DNA from: an uncultured Alphaproteobacteria bacterium
GTDB lineage: Bacteria > Pseudomonadota > Alphaproteobacteria > Micavibrionales > UBA1664
NCBI GenBank assembly: GCA_943789475.1
Contig: CALSUG010000003.1
Location: 186,001-250,000 of the forward strand
Direction of reading: 5' to 3'
DNA length: 64,000 nucleotides
Below the pieces are notes generated by a model that searched no databases, had not been told where the DNA came from, and saw only the letters and a list, made by a program, of their open reading frames with translations. Position numbers and translations under genes: made by a program. Position 1 is the first letter of the stretch. Every line of letters begins with the position of its first letter. Positions 39,151 to 46,519 of the stretch are shown here, in pieces.

Positions 39151-39727
39151 AACTTTGTGATGGCTGGGCAATGTAGTGATCATATTCATGATCTTTAGAT
39201 TTCAAAACTAAATTTAAATGCTCTAACTCCTCAATATCACGATATGCTGTTGCACGGCTAATATTAAAATTACTGATCAAATCTTGAATACCAACACTTT
39301 CACTTTTTAGCACTCTTGCATAAAACCATAGTTGTCTTAATTTTAGTTTTTGCATAGCCTTAAGATCAATATTAAAATGTGGTGTCTCAAAATTGAGACA
39401 AAAAATATCTAAATCAAATGTGTTTTCATTCAAGCTTTCTGACTGATTATATCTGATGCTGATTGAATCATTATTGCTTTGATCAACAAACCATTTTTGC
39501 AAATCTGGGTAGGCTTTTGTAAGGGTGATAAAATTCTCTAAACTTGGCAGTTTACGACCCTCATACCAAGTTTTAATCGTTGATGGCGAAAGTCCAACAC
39601 GGCGAGCAATATGTTTGATTGCAGAATCGGATTCCATATAATGTTGACGTAGTATTTCTGCTATATCTTGAGCATATTTTTGTTTGTTTCTGTTGGTTAC
39701 TTTAGTAACCATCGGCGTTGATGACAT
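39149..39727 (-). CDS. Helix-turn-helix transcriptional regulator
   Basis: 192 aa. An N-terminal XRE-like helix-turn-helix is visible at about residues 33-65 (IKHIARRVGLSPSTIKTWYEGRK). A second winged-helix-like segment near residue 150-180 (IQDLISNFNISRATAYRDIE) resembles DeoR/phage regulators. The protein lies just upstream of fic on the same strand and divergent from the recombinase genes, the classic place for a regulator of an integrative element. Its role in excision or lysogeny control is inferred from position. Confidence 0.75.
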   Translation of the reverse strand: MSSTPMVTKVTNRNKQKYAQDIAEILRQHYMESDSAIKHIARRVGLSPSTIKTWYEGRKLPSLENFITLTKAYPDLQKWFVDQSNNDSISIRYNQSESLNENTFDLDIFCLNFETPHFNIDLKAMQKLKLRQLWFYARVLKSESVGIQDLISNFNISRATAYRDIEELEHLNLVLKSKDHEYDHYIAQPSQS

Positions 39728-39846
39728 ATCATTGTTCCTTATCGTATAATTGAAAAGAAACAGTTTGAAGATTGCGTACTGAAAAATATCTCAAAGGTAC
39801 AATTTTGAATTTAAATATGGCTGGCTAATAAGGGAGATAATTTTTT

Positions 39847-40227
39847 ATGTCGAAAACACAAAAAAGATGCGCAATTTATACAAGATGTGCCAGCGCATCT
39901 ATTGATGGCAAAGCCATTCTTGAGCAAGAAGATCAATGCCGTGAATATATAAAAAATCATACGGTTAATAGTTGGATTTTTGCAGAAAAAACATATTGCG
40001 ATAATGGTGCTTCTGGAATGAGCCTAAATCGGTCAGGTCTCAATCAATTAATGGATGATGCCCAAAAACAAAAATTTGATTATGCTGTCATGACCTGTCC
40101 ATCACGACTATCCAGAAAATTACACGATTTTGAATATATTCATGAAACCCTTCAAAGCTATGGCGTTGCAGTACATTATGCAGAACAGGACGTTGCCAGC
40201 GCTTTAAAAGAAATAGGCAGGGCATAA
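39847..40227 (+). CDS. Stand-alone serine-recombinase N-domain, likely inactive
   Basis: 126 aa, only the resolvase N-terminal domain (RCAIYTRCASASIDGKAILE, then CPSRLSRKLHDFEYI). The family reads Y.R.S with the catalytic Ser two after the Arg; here YTRCAS has Ala there and Ser one later, and no recombinase DNA-binding domain follows. It is 5 bp before a full-size serine recombinase on the same strand. It may therefore be a catalytically dead partner or directionality factor rather than a recombinase; this is inference. Confidence 0.75.
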   Translation: MSKTQKRCAIYTRCASASIDGKAILEQEDQCREYIKNHTVNSWIFAEKTYCDNGASGMSLNRSGLNQLMDDAQKQKFDYAVMTCPSRLSRKLHDFEYIHETLQSYGVAVHYAEQDVASALKEIGRA

Positions 40228-40232
40228 CGATA

Positions 40233-41789
40233 GTGAACTATTCAGATAATAATACTCTTTTCCCGCGTAAAAAAGCGGCGATGTATGTTCGTATGTCAAC
40301 TGAGCATCAAAAATACTCAACGGAAAACCAAGAAATCCAAATCCGTGAATATGCGGATACCAATGATATTGAAATTGTTAAAATCTATCATGATGATGGA
40401 AAAAGTGGCCTGACAATTAAAAACAGAAAAGGTATGCAGACATTATTGGCAGATGTAGAGACTGGCGCTGCGACTTATGAATTCATTCTTGTTTTAGATA
40501 CAACACGCTGGGGCCGCTATCAGAATTTCGATGAATCGGGACATTACGAATATTTATGTTCCAGAGCCAATATCAAGGTTATCTATGTCACTGAGCCATA
40601 TTTGAATGATGACTCCCCCTCTGCTGGCGTTATGAAAGTTGTCCAGCGCATGGGCGCGGCAGATTACAGTGCGCGTTTGTCTGATAAAGTGTTTCGGGGA
40701 CAATGCACGCTCATTCAAAAAGGATATCGCCAAGGAGGCATGCCAGGTTTCGGCCTTCGCCGGATGATGATTGATGAACATGGCAATGAAAAATGCATTT
40801 TAGAAAAAGGCCAGCATAAAAATTTTCAAACAGACCGCGTTATTCTTGTTCCTGGACCACAAGAAGAGATTGATATTATCAAATGGATTTATGAGATGTT
40901 TGTCGTGGAGTCTTGGAGCGAACGTCAAATAGCGGATGATCTAAATCGCCGTGGCGTTACAACCGATTTAGATCGTCCTTGGAACAGAAGCACAATCCAA
41001 CAAATTTTAACCAATCAAAAATATATCGGCAATAACGTTTTTAACCGCCAATCATTCAAGCTCAAGGAAAAGCGCGTTAAAAATCCAGAAAATGAATGGA
41101 TTGTGAATGAAGGCGCATTTGAGGCTGTTGTTGATATCGAATATTTCTACAATGCTCAAATTATATTTCAAGATCGAAGAAAGCGTTACTCTAATGAAGA
41201 TTTATTACAAAAACTGAGAGATTTAAAAGATCGTAAAGGTGGGCTATCAGCCATTTTAATTAATCAGGCCGATGATATGCCCTCAAGCAGTATATATACA
41301 CATCGCTTTGGTGGGCTAACTGAGGCTTATAGTCTGATTGGGTATACACCAGCGCGAGATGTACAATATATCAAAATTAATAAATACCTTCGCACTCTCT
41401 ATCCAGATATCTGCGAGAATGTCATTAGCCGTATTCAAGACCTTGGTGGTTCAGTCCATAGAGAGATTGAATCTGATCTTCTTTATATTAATGATGAAGT
41501 GAAAACATCTGTCGTCATCGCCCGCTGTCATAAAACACAAGCTGGAAGCAATCGTTGGAAAATCCGTTTTGATAAAGGTTTAGACCCTGACATTACTATC
41601 GTGGTTCGAATGGATGAGAATAATCAAGACATTTTAGATTATTACATCATTCCAGCGATTGATATTGATGATCCGCAACTTCGTCTTGCTGATCATAATG
41701 GTTTGGCGTTGGATTGTTATCGCTTTGAGACTTTAGAGAATTTCTTTGGCCTCACAAGGCGTGGTGATATTCAGGAGATAGCGGTATGA
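40233..41789 (+). CDS. Large serine recombinase (probable element integrase)
   Basis: 518 aa. It has the resolvase catalytic domain with active serine in AMYVRMSTEHQ (about S22), DDGKSGLTIKNRKGM and LDTTRWGRYQNFDES, then the recombinase domain (FGLRRMMID..., RQIADDLNRRGVTTDLDRPWN, IQQILTNQKYIGNNVFNRQ) and a C-terminal region of about 200 aa with no recognised motif. It would catalyse site-specific integration or excision. It is translationally close to the domain-only partner upstream and overlaps the ParB-like gene by 4 bp. Confidence 0.9.
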   Translation: MNYSDNNTLFPRKKAAMYVRMSTEHQKYSTENQEIQIREYADTNDIEIVKIYHDDGKSGLTIKNRKGMQTLLADVETGAATYEFILVLDTTRWGRYQNFDESGHYEYLCSRANIKVIYVTEPYLNDDSPSAGVMKVVQRMGAADYSARLSDKVFRGQCTLIQKGYRQGGMPGFGLRRMMIDEHGNEKCILEKGQHKNFQTDRVILVPGPQEEIDIIKWIYEMFVVESWSERQIADDLNRRGVTTDLDRPWNRSTIQQILTNQKYIGNNVFNRQSFKLKEKRVKNPENEWIVNEGAFEAVVDIEYFYNAQIIFQDRRKRYSNEDLLQKLRDLKDRKGGLSAILINQADDMPSSSIYTHRFGGLTEAYSLIGYTPARDVQYIKINKYLRTLYPDICENVISRIQDLGGSVHREIESDLLYINDEVKTSVVIARCHKTQAGSNRWKIRFDKGLDPDITIVVRMDENNQDILDYYIIPAIDIDDPQLRLADHNGLALDCYRFETLENFFGLTRRGDIQEIAV

Positions 41790-42679
41790 CTGAAATATAT
41801 GATATTCAATTAATCCCAACCAGTAAAATTATCGTTCTGAATCCTAGAGAGCGAAGCCCTAAAAGTTTTAATGATTTAAAGGATAATATTAAAAATGTCG
41901 GCCTTAAAAAACCCATAACGGTTCGCCCATCGGAAGAAAAAGAAGGATATTACGAGTTAGTGTGCGGTGAAGGTCGTCTTAAATCTTATATTGCAACTAA
42001 TCGCAAAGAAATTCCTGCCATTATTCGAACTGATTTATCACAAGAAGATGCCTATGTCATGAGCTTGGTTGAAAATATGGCTAGGCGACGTCATACCAGC
42101 GTGGATTTGATGAAGGGGATTAGTTCGTTGGATGAACAAGGCTATGGCGTCATGGAAATATCACGTAAAACTGGATTGGCAAACTCTTATGTGTCATCCA
42201 TTCTCACACTCTTGAAGCAAGGCGAAGATCGATTGGTCGCCGCTGTTGAAAAAGGCGATATCCCTTTAACGATTGCAACAAAAATAGCATCCTCTCCCAG
42301 CAATGAACAACAAGCAATGCAAGAAGCCTATGAAAGTAAAGAACTACAAGGATCAAAATTTATTATTGCACAGCGACTCCTAGAAAAACGCCGCACATTG
42401 GGTAAAGGTATCAAAGGAAGAAATTCAAGGGCCCGAGAAGGTGAAAATTTATCCTCAAGACAAATGGTGCAAAAATTCAAAACTGAATTAGATCGCATGC
42501 GCCTCCTTGTTGAAAAAGCCAATAAAACAGAAAACACACTGATGATTGTAGTCGAGTCATTATATCAAATTTTACAAGATGATAACTATCGAACCCTTTT
42601 ACGGGCCGAGAATATCGTCACTATGCCAGCAGATTTAACGGATATGATTGATGAAAGAAAACGAAACTATGACAGATAA
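41786..42679 (+). CDS. ParB/Spo0J-family partition-like protein 1
   Basis: 297 aa. The ParB N-terminal domain has the CTP-binding region with GYYELVCGEGRLKSYIATN (GERR-like GEGR box) followed by VMSLVENMARRRHTSVD. A KorB-type helix-turn-helix follows (GVMEISRKTGLANSYVSSIL). In plasmids ParB loads at parS and interacts with ParA; no ParA is present here. The tight coupling to the recombinase (4-bp overlap) and to a second ParB-like gene suggests the proteins serve the integration module. Confidence 0.85.
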   Translation: MTEIYDIQLIPTSKIIVLNPRERSPKSFNDLKDNIKNVGLKKPITVRPSEEKEGYYELVCGEGRLKSYIATNRKEIPAIIRTDLSQEDAYVMSLVENMARRRHTSVDLMKGISSLDEQGYGVMEISRKTGLANSYVSSILTLLKQGEDRLVAAVEKGDIPLTIATKIASSPSNEQQAMQEAYESKELQGSKFIIAQRLLEKRRTLGKGIKGRNSRAREGENLSSRQMVQKFKTELDRMRLLVEKANKTENTLMIVVESLYQILQDDNYRTLLRAENIVTMPADLTDMIDERKRNYDR

Positions 42680-43544
42680 TGCAAATGCCGCTTTTGAAGA
42701 TACCCTGATAGAGCTGAGCCTTGGTAAGATATTACCCGTTAAAAAGCTAAACCCAACAGCTTTAACAAGTCAGAAGTTTAAGCAGGTTATTTCTTCGATT
42801 GAAGAAATTGGCGTGATTGAGCCATTGGTTGTTTATTTAAAGTCAGGGCAATATCTCTTGCTTGATGGACATCTTCGTCTTGAGGCTTTGAAAAAGCTCA
42901 ATCATACAAAAGTAACATGTTTGATTGCAAAGGATGATGAAGCCTTCACCTATAATCGCTATATCAGTCGTAAAGCGCCAATCCAAGAACACCGCATGAT
43001 TAAAAAAATGGTCGACAATGGCGTTTCAGAAGAGAAAATAGCCAGAACACTCAATATTAATGTCGCGAGCATCATACAAAAACGCAGCCTATTGGATGGT
43101 ATTTGTGAGGAAGCTATTGACCTTCTAAAAGACAAGATGGCTGCTCAGCATGTTTTTCTATGCCTTAAAAAAATGAAGCCAACCCGTCAAATTGAATGTG
43201 CCATGATGATGGTTGATATGAATGATTTTAGCAATCGTTACGCACAAGGATTATTGGCCATGTCAAAAGACACAGAGCTTATTGTAACAAAAAAGAAAAC
43301 AATCGACATATCGACCTCTGAAAAACGAGCAAAAATGCAAGAAGAGCTTGAGAAGTTAGAGCGAGAATACAAACTCATTAAAGATAATAGAGGTCAAAAA
43401 AACTTAACGCTTCAATTTACCAAAAAATATATCAACCGATTATTGGATAATGACAATATCACAATTTTTCTTAAGAAAAATTACGCCGATATTTATGAAG
43501 AATTTCATGTGATTGCCAATATGGAGACCTTAAAAAATTTATAA
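42651..43544 (+). CDS. ParB/RepB C-terminal-type partition-like protein 2
   Basis: 297 aa from ATG 42651 (a TTG at 42648 and an ATG at 42669 are alternatives). ParB-like N-domain: LSLGKILPVKKLNPTALTS and YLLLDGHLRLEALKKLN. A helix-turn-helix near GVSEEKIARTLNINVASIIQK follows, and the C-terminal half fits plasmid RepB (LKDKMAAQHVFLCLKKMKPT). It overlaps partner 1 by 29 bp. Two consecutive ParB-like genes after a serine recombinase are a configuration I have seen in alphaproteobacterial mobile elements. Confidence 0.8.
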   Translation: MKENETMTDNANAAFEDTLIELSLGKILPVKKLNPTALTSQKFKQVISSIEEIGVIEPLVVYLKSGQYLLLDGHLRLEALKKLNHTKVTCLIAKDDEAFTYNRYISRKAPIQEHRMIKKMVDNGVSEEKIARTLNINVASIIQKRSLLDGICEEAIDLLKDKMAAQHVFLCLKKMKPTRQIECAMMMVDMNDFSNRYAQGLLAMSKDTELIVTKKKTIDISTSEKRAKMQEELEKLEREYKLIKDNRGQKNLTLQFTKKYINRLLDNDNITIFLKKNYADIYEEFHVIANMETLKNL

Positions 43545-43873
43545 ACCAGTTTACCAAAGCAGGCATCATATTATTCTATCTTATGATTGCTATTCGAGAG
43601 GCATATAAGGAGACCGAGATCCTTCTGCGTGAGAGCCGTGGAAAACGTCGGGACCATAGGAGAAGCCGTCTGGTTACGACTGGACATGGAGCGAGTATGG
43701 TGGCAGGAACAGTGGCGAACCCACTTAAGCCTGCTAGGTTGAGCGTCATATGTTCAACTGGTTTGGTGAGTAAATCCGTATTTATCAAGCTTCACGAATA
43801 GCGCACTAATGGACATGAAATATGCTTTGGTCTTGTTTATTGGTGCGCCATTGGATAGATGATTTCAAATAAA
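43545..43873. other. 329-bp gap, GC-richer, possibly a relic or RNA
   Basis: Between the RepB-like gene and the methyltransferase. 43600-43740 is noticeably more GC-rich than the surroundings. Short open frames exist on both strands (72 aa plus at 43583-43801, 70 aa minus at 43576-43788), but neither resembles a known protein. The plus frame reads AYKETEILLRESRGKRRDHR and has no good Shine-Dalgarno. An inverted repeat pairs 43801-43810 with 43839-43848. I cannot assign a function; a remnant of a foreign gene or a structured RNA are both possible. Confidence 0.35.
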
Positions 43874-44878
43874 TCAGCTCAGTTTTAATGCATGTACGAC
43901 CATGCGTTTATCAACATCCAAGAATGGCTTTAGATATTCTGTTTTTGCCAATTGCGCTGAGCGTTGCATTGCAAGCACTGGGAATTTAAATGAATTATCT
44001 ATAACAAGCTGTTGGCCCTTTTTGATGTGTAACATTTTTCCATACATCCTAAAGTTTTGATCTTCTGTAGCCTCAGCTAAATGACAGAATTGATAAGCCT
44101 GTGGCCACCATTTCATGGCATATTTCCATGCATATGGATCAAACCCATCTTGATCGGCCAAAACATCGCGCTTAATACCATGCATAATATTGATTTCGAA
44201 TTCAGCGTGAGCCGGATAATCGTAATCACCATACAAGAGTTTTGAATCTTGCGTGGCTTCTAGGCCTATAAGTAAAACTGTCCCAGCTGGCAAAACTTGC
44301 CGTAAATTTGTAATTCTTTGAGCCATCAGCTCAATCGCCTGAGAGGTGTTTTGCTCTGCTTCAATATTACCAATCGTCCCACCCATTATTAAGGCGACAC
44401 AGTGACCTCTCTCTTCAATACGGTGCAGGTCTAGAAAATCACCATATAGAGGGAGTGTTCGCATATTGAATAACTTTGAAATACGGTTACATGCATTGTC
44501 AGCAGCCTCTTGCGCTATATCAATGGCCGTATATGACTGAATTGTTTTATAGGCCTCTATCAAAGGAACGGTATTTCTATCCACTGCATTTATACCACCT
44601 GGACCCAAATCAATCAAAGATCGTCTAGGAGCTGTAAGCGCTGCTATATCTTGCGCTTGATCTCTAATAATTTGCCCTTGGCGAGCAAGCATGTTGTCAT
44701 CACCTACTGAGTTTTCCCAACGATCCCATAATAAAGATGCTTGCACTGGGTCGTTCTCATGTTCAGGCTCTAGATATTGCCACTTCTCCATGTGACCATG
44801 ACGCTCGCCTTTGAACCAAGCAAAACTGTCTTTTGCAAATTCATCTTTAATCGATTGCTGTAAGACCAAATCAGACAT
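43874..44878 (-). CDS. EgtD-like SAM-dependent methyltransferase
   Basis: 334 aa from the ATG at 44878 (MSDLVLQQSIKD), which overlaps the end of the regulator by 8 bp; a longer frame from 44935 has no support. It resembles the histidine N-methyltransferase family (EgtD, Methyltransf_33): SAM-site LIDLGPGGINAVDRNTVPL, YTAIDIAQEAADNA, IMGGTIGNIEAEQNTSQ, and LLIGLEATQDSKLLYGDYD. EgtD makes hercynine for ergothioneine, but there is no EgtB here, so the substrate may be different. The coupling to an XRE regulator inside a mobile element suggests a regulated modification role. Confidence 0.6.
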   Translation of the reverse strand: MSDLVLQQSIKDEFAKDSFAWFKGERHGHMEKWQYLEPEHENDPVQASLLWDRWENSVGDDNMLARQGQIIRDQAQDIAALTAPRRSLIDLGPGGINAVDRNTVPLIEAYKTIQSYTAIDIAQEAADNACNRISKLFNMRTLPLYGDFLDLHRIEERGHCVALIMGGTIGNIEAEQNTSQAIELMAQRITNLRQVLPAGTVLLIGLEATQDSKLLYGDYDYPAHAEFEINIMHGIKRDVLADQDGFDPYAWKYAMKWWPQAYQFCHLAEATEDQNFRMYGKMLHIKKGQQLVIDNSFKFPVLAMQRSAQLAKTEYLKPFLDVDKRMVVHALKLS

Positions 44879-45515
44879 CAGTATCCTTTGCAGTATTCCA
44901 AGCGAGATTAAATTGTGTTCTTTGAGCATCGGCAATTTCAGGATTATTTATAACATGAACGGTTGTCGCTTCATTAAAAATGAGAAAAGCAAGATTATCG
45001 CCAAACACATAGAATGGGACAGAGTGAAAATCATTGCTAGGTATCCATTTATATTCAGCATAATCTGATGCTACAAAATTCATATCACCCTCTTTGATTA
45101 GAATTCTGAATGAATAATCTGTATTAAGAGATTTCATCTTCTCTGTGTATTCGTCATCATTCTGTTGTCCTAGATGTTGTGTAAAAATTGTCTCATCAAC
45201 ATTAGAGACACAGAACTCACCTCCGTTATCACGAGCAGTTTCATAAACTAAGTTCATAAAATCGACCAAGCCGCGCTGCCCTCGATATGTTTTGGTTTTT
45301 AGTGTCTTTCTACGAACACCTTCTTCGATGAATTCAATGCCGTGTGTCGCAAAGGCATCAATAATCTTATATAGAGACGTTGAATTCGGTTCGGTTTTTT
45401 TGATTTCATAGTTCTGAATAGATGCCTTTGATAAGCCAGATGTAGTGGCTAAATCGTCTTGTGTCCAATCAAGGAGTGCTCGAGCAGCTTTTATTTGATC
45501 TATTGTAATTTCCAT
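44871..45515 (-). CDS. XRE-family regulator with C-terminal sensor-like domain
   Basis: 214 aa. The N-terminal XRE helix-turn-helix is clear (QIKAARALLDWTQDDLATTS and SKASIQNYEIKKTEPNS, residues about 7-45). The middle and C-terminal part (DYAEYKWIPSNDFHSVPFYV, then LAFLIFNEATTVHVINNPEI and AQRTQFNLAWNTAK) resembles a TrmB-like or PLD-like effector domain; I am not certain. It precedes the methyltransferase with an 8-bp overlap, so both come from one transcript. It faces the small gene at 45696 across a 180-bp gap. Confidence 0.75.
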   Translation of the reverse strand: MEITIDQIKAARALLDWTQDDLATTSGLSKASIQNYEIKKTEPNSTSLYKIIDAFATHGIEFIEEGVRRKTLKTKTYRGQRGLVDFMNLVYETARDNGGEFCVSNVDETIFTQHLGQQNDDEYTEKMKSLNTDYSFRILIKEGDMNFVASDYAEYKWIPSNDFHSVPFYVFGDNLAFLIFNEATTVHVINNPEIADAQRTQFNLAWNTAKDTDV

Positions 45516-45621
45516 AATTGTCTTTTTATAAAGTTTCGTTTACTTATTAACAAAGTTATCAGAGAAAAAACAAAAAGTCTATAAAAAACTTATAAGTATA
45601 ATAAAAAAACGTATTTTTTAT

Positions 45622-45650
45622 TTGACAAAATAATTTATATGTACTATAAA
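45622..45650 (+). promoter_or_regulatory. Sigma-70-type promoter for the 54-aa gene
   Basis: A consensus TTGACA at 45622-45627 is followed after exactly 17 bp by TATAAA at 45645-45650. It lies about 45 bp before the ATG at 45696 in a very AT-rich gap between divergent genes. Confidence 0.65.
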
Positions 45651-45695
45651 TATATATATTTATATTATAAAAGCATACTACGGGGGTAGAACAAA

Positions 45696-45860
45696 ATGAA
45701 CCAAGAAACAAATACAGTTGAATTTAAAGTATTCAATGCAGATTTAAAGAAAATGTCTGATGCTGAATTGGAAGCATCATTGAGAGAATTGCGTGAGATG
45801 ACTCACTCAATCCAACAAGTTGAAAAACCACAGACCGCTTTTCGTCGCCGCGCAGCTTAA
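45696..45860 (+). CDS. Small acidic/helical protein, 54 aa
   Basis: It begins MNQETNTVEFKVFNADLKKM, is helical with SDAELEASLRELREM, and ends basic (TAFRRRAA). It has an apparent consensus promoter upstream and a GGGGG-rich leader before the ATG. It reads on the plus strand, divergent from the XRE-methyltransferase pair. Too short to assign a family; helical composition fits a small regulator such as a Cro-like protein or an antitoxin, but no motif proves this. Confidence 0.6.
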   Translation: MNQETNTVEFKVFNADLKKMSDAELEASLRELREMTHSIQQVEKPQTAFRRRAA

Positions 45861-45920
45861 TAGAGCGAATAATAAAAAGGGAAATTCAAAAAATAAAATC
45901 TTTGTTTCATGATGGGATGT

Positions 45921-46015
45921 TTATGCCGCTAGCTCAATCTTCCCCACTGACAGTTCTGTTGGCGTGAGCATTTCATCATTAAGTAAAGAGAAAGAATTGC
46001 AGGCTATAATTTTAA
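45921..46015 (-). pseudogene. Possible gene remnant with open C-terminal reading
   Basis: On the minus strand a stop at 45921-45923 ends a short open stretch reading SFSLLNDEMLTPTELSVGKI, which looks like real coding sequence more than chance. There is no start with a ribosome site, and the frame upstream becomes low quality, so it may be the tail of a lost gene, displaced when the cassette from 46020 was inserted. Weak call. Confidence 0.25.
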
Positions 46016-46019
46016 TAAT

Positions 46020-46517
46020 ATGAAGAGCAATATAAAACCTATTGATGATTTAATGAAAATGGTTTCCGAACATCAGGACACCATCATAAATACTGGTAAT
46101 TTAGAAGATATCTATTTCGAAAGCACAGAATTACCTTCAAAAAGTAAGGCAAACAATAGAAGTAATGGTATTGTTGTGAATGCCATATCTGGAATATTTA
46201 ATGCTTCAGTTGTAACTGGATTGTTAGGGGCTTCATTATTGTCTAATGATTTGAATTTAGCCGAAGCTCCTATTATGTGCAATTATGAGATCGTGGGCGA
46301 CAATGTTAATATTCGTATGGGACCTAGTCTCAATTTTTTAGAGCTGTATGAACTTAATACAGGAGATTTAATTAATATTGAGGGTTTTGTAACCGATTCT
46401 GATGGAGATGTTTATCAATGGGCTCGCTTCAATAGAAACATTGGGCAATTAAATTTTGGCAATTACATAAGAGAAGATTTAATAGAAAAATTAGAAAAAC
46501 CAAAGTTGTGTAGATAA
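46020..46517 (+). CDS. Membrane protein with SH3-like (SH3b) domain
   Basis: 165 aa. One likely membrane helix (about residues 50-78, VNAISGIFNASVVTGLLGAS) separates a short N-terminal part from a C-terminal bacterial SH3 domain with NYEIVGDNVNIRMGPSLNFL and LYELNTGDLINIEG, the pattern of peptidoglycan- or ligand-binding SH3 domains. It starts the AT-rich cassette of five co-directional genes and ends 2 bp before the next ATG. Function unknown; a periplasmic or surface role is plausible. Confidence 0.65.
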   Translation: MKSNIKPIDDLMKMVSEHQDTIINTGNLEDIYFESTELPSKSKANNRSNGIVVNAISGIFNASVVTGLLGASLLSNDLNLAEAPIMCNYEIVGDNVNIRMGPSLNFLELYELNTGDLINIEGFVTDSDGDVYQWARFNRNIGQLNFGNYIREDLIEKLEKPKLCR

Positions 46518-46519
46518 CC

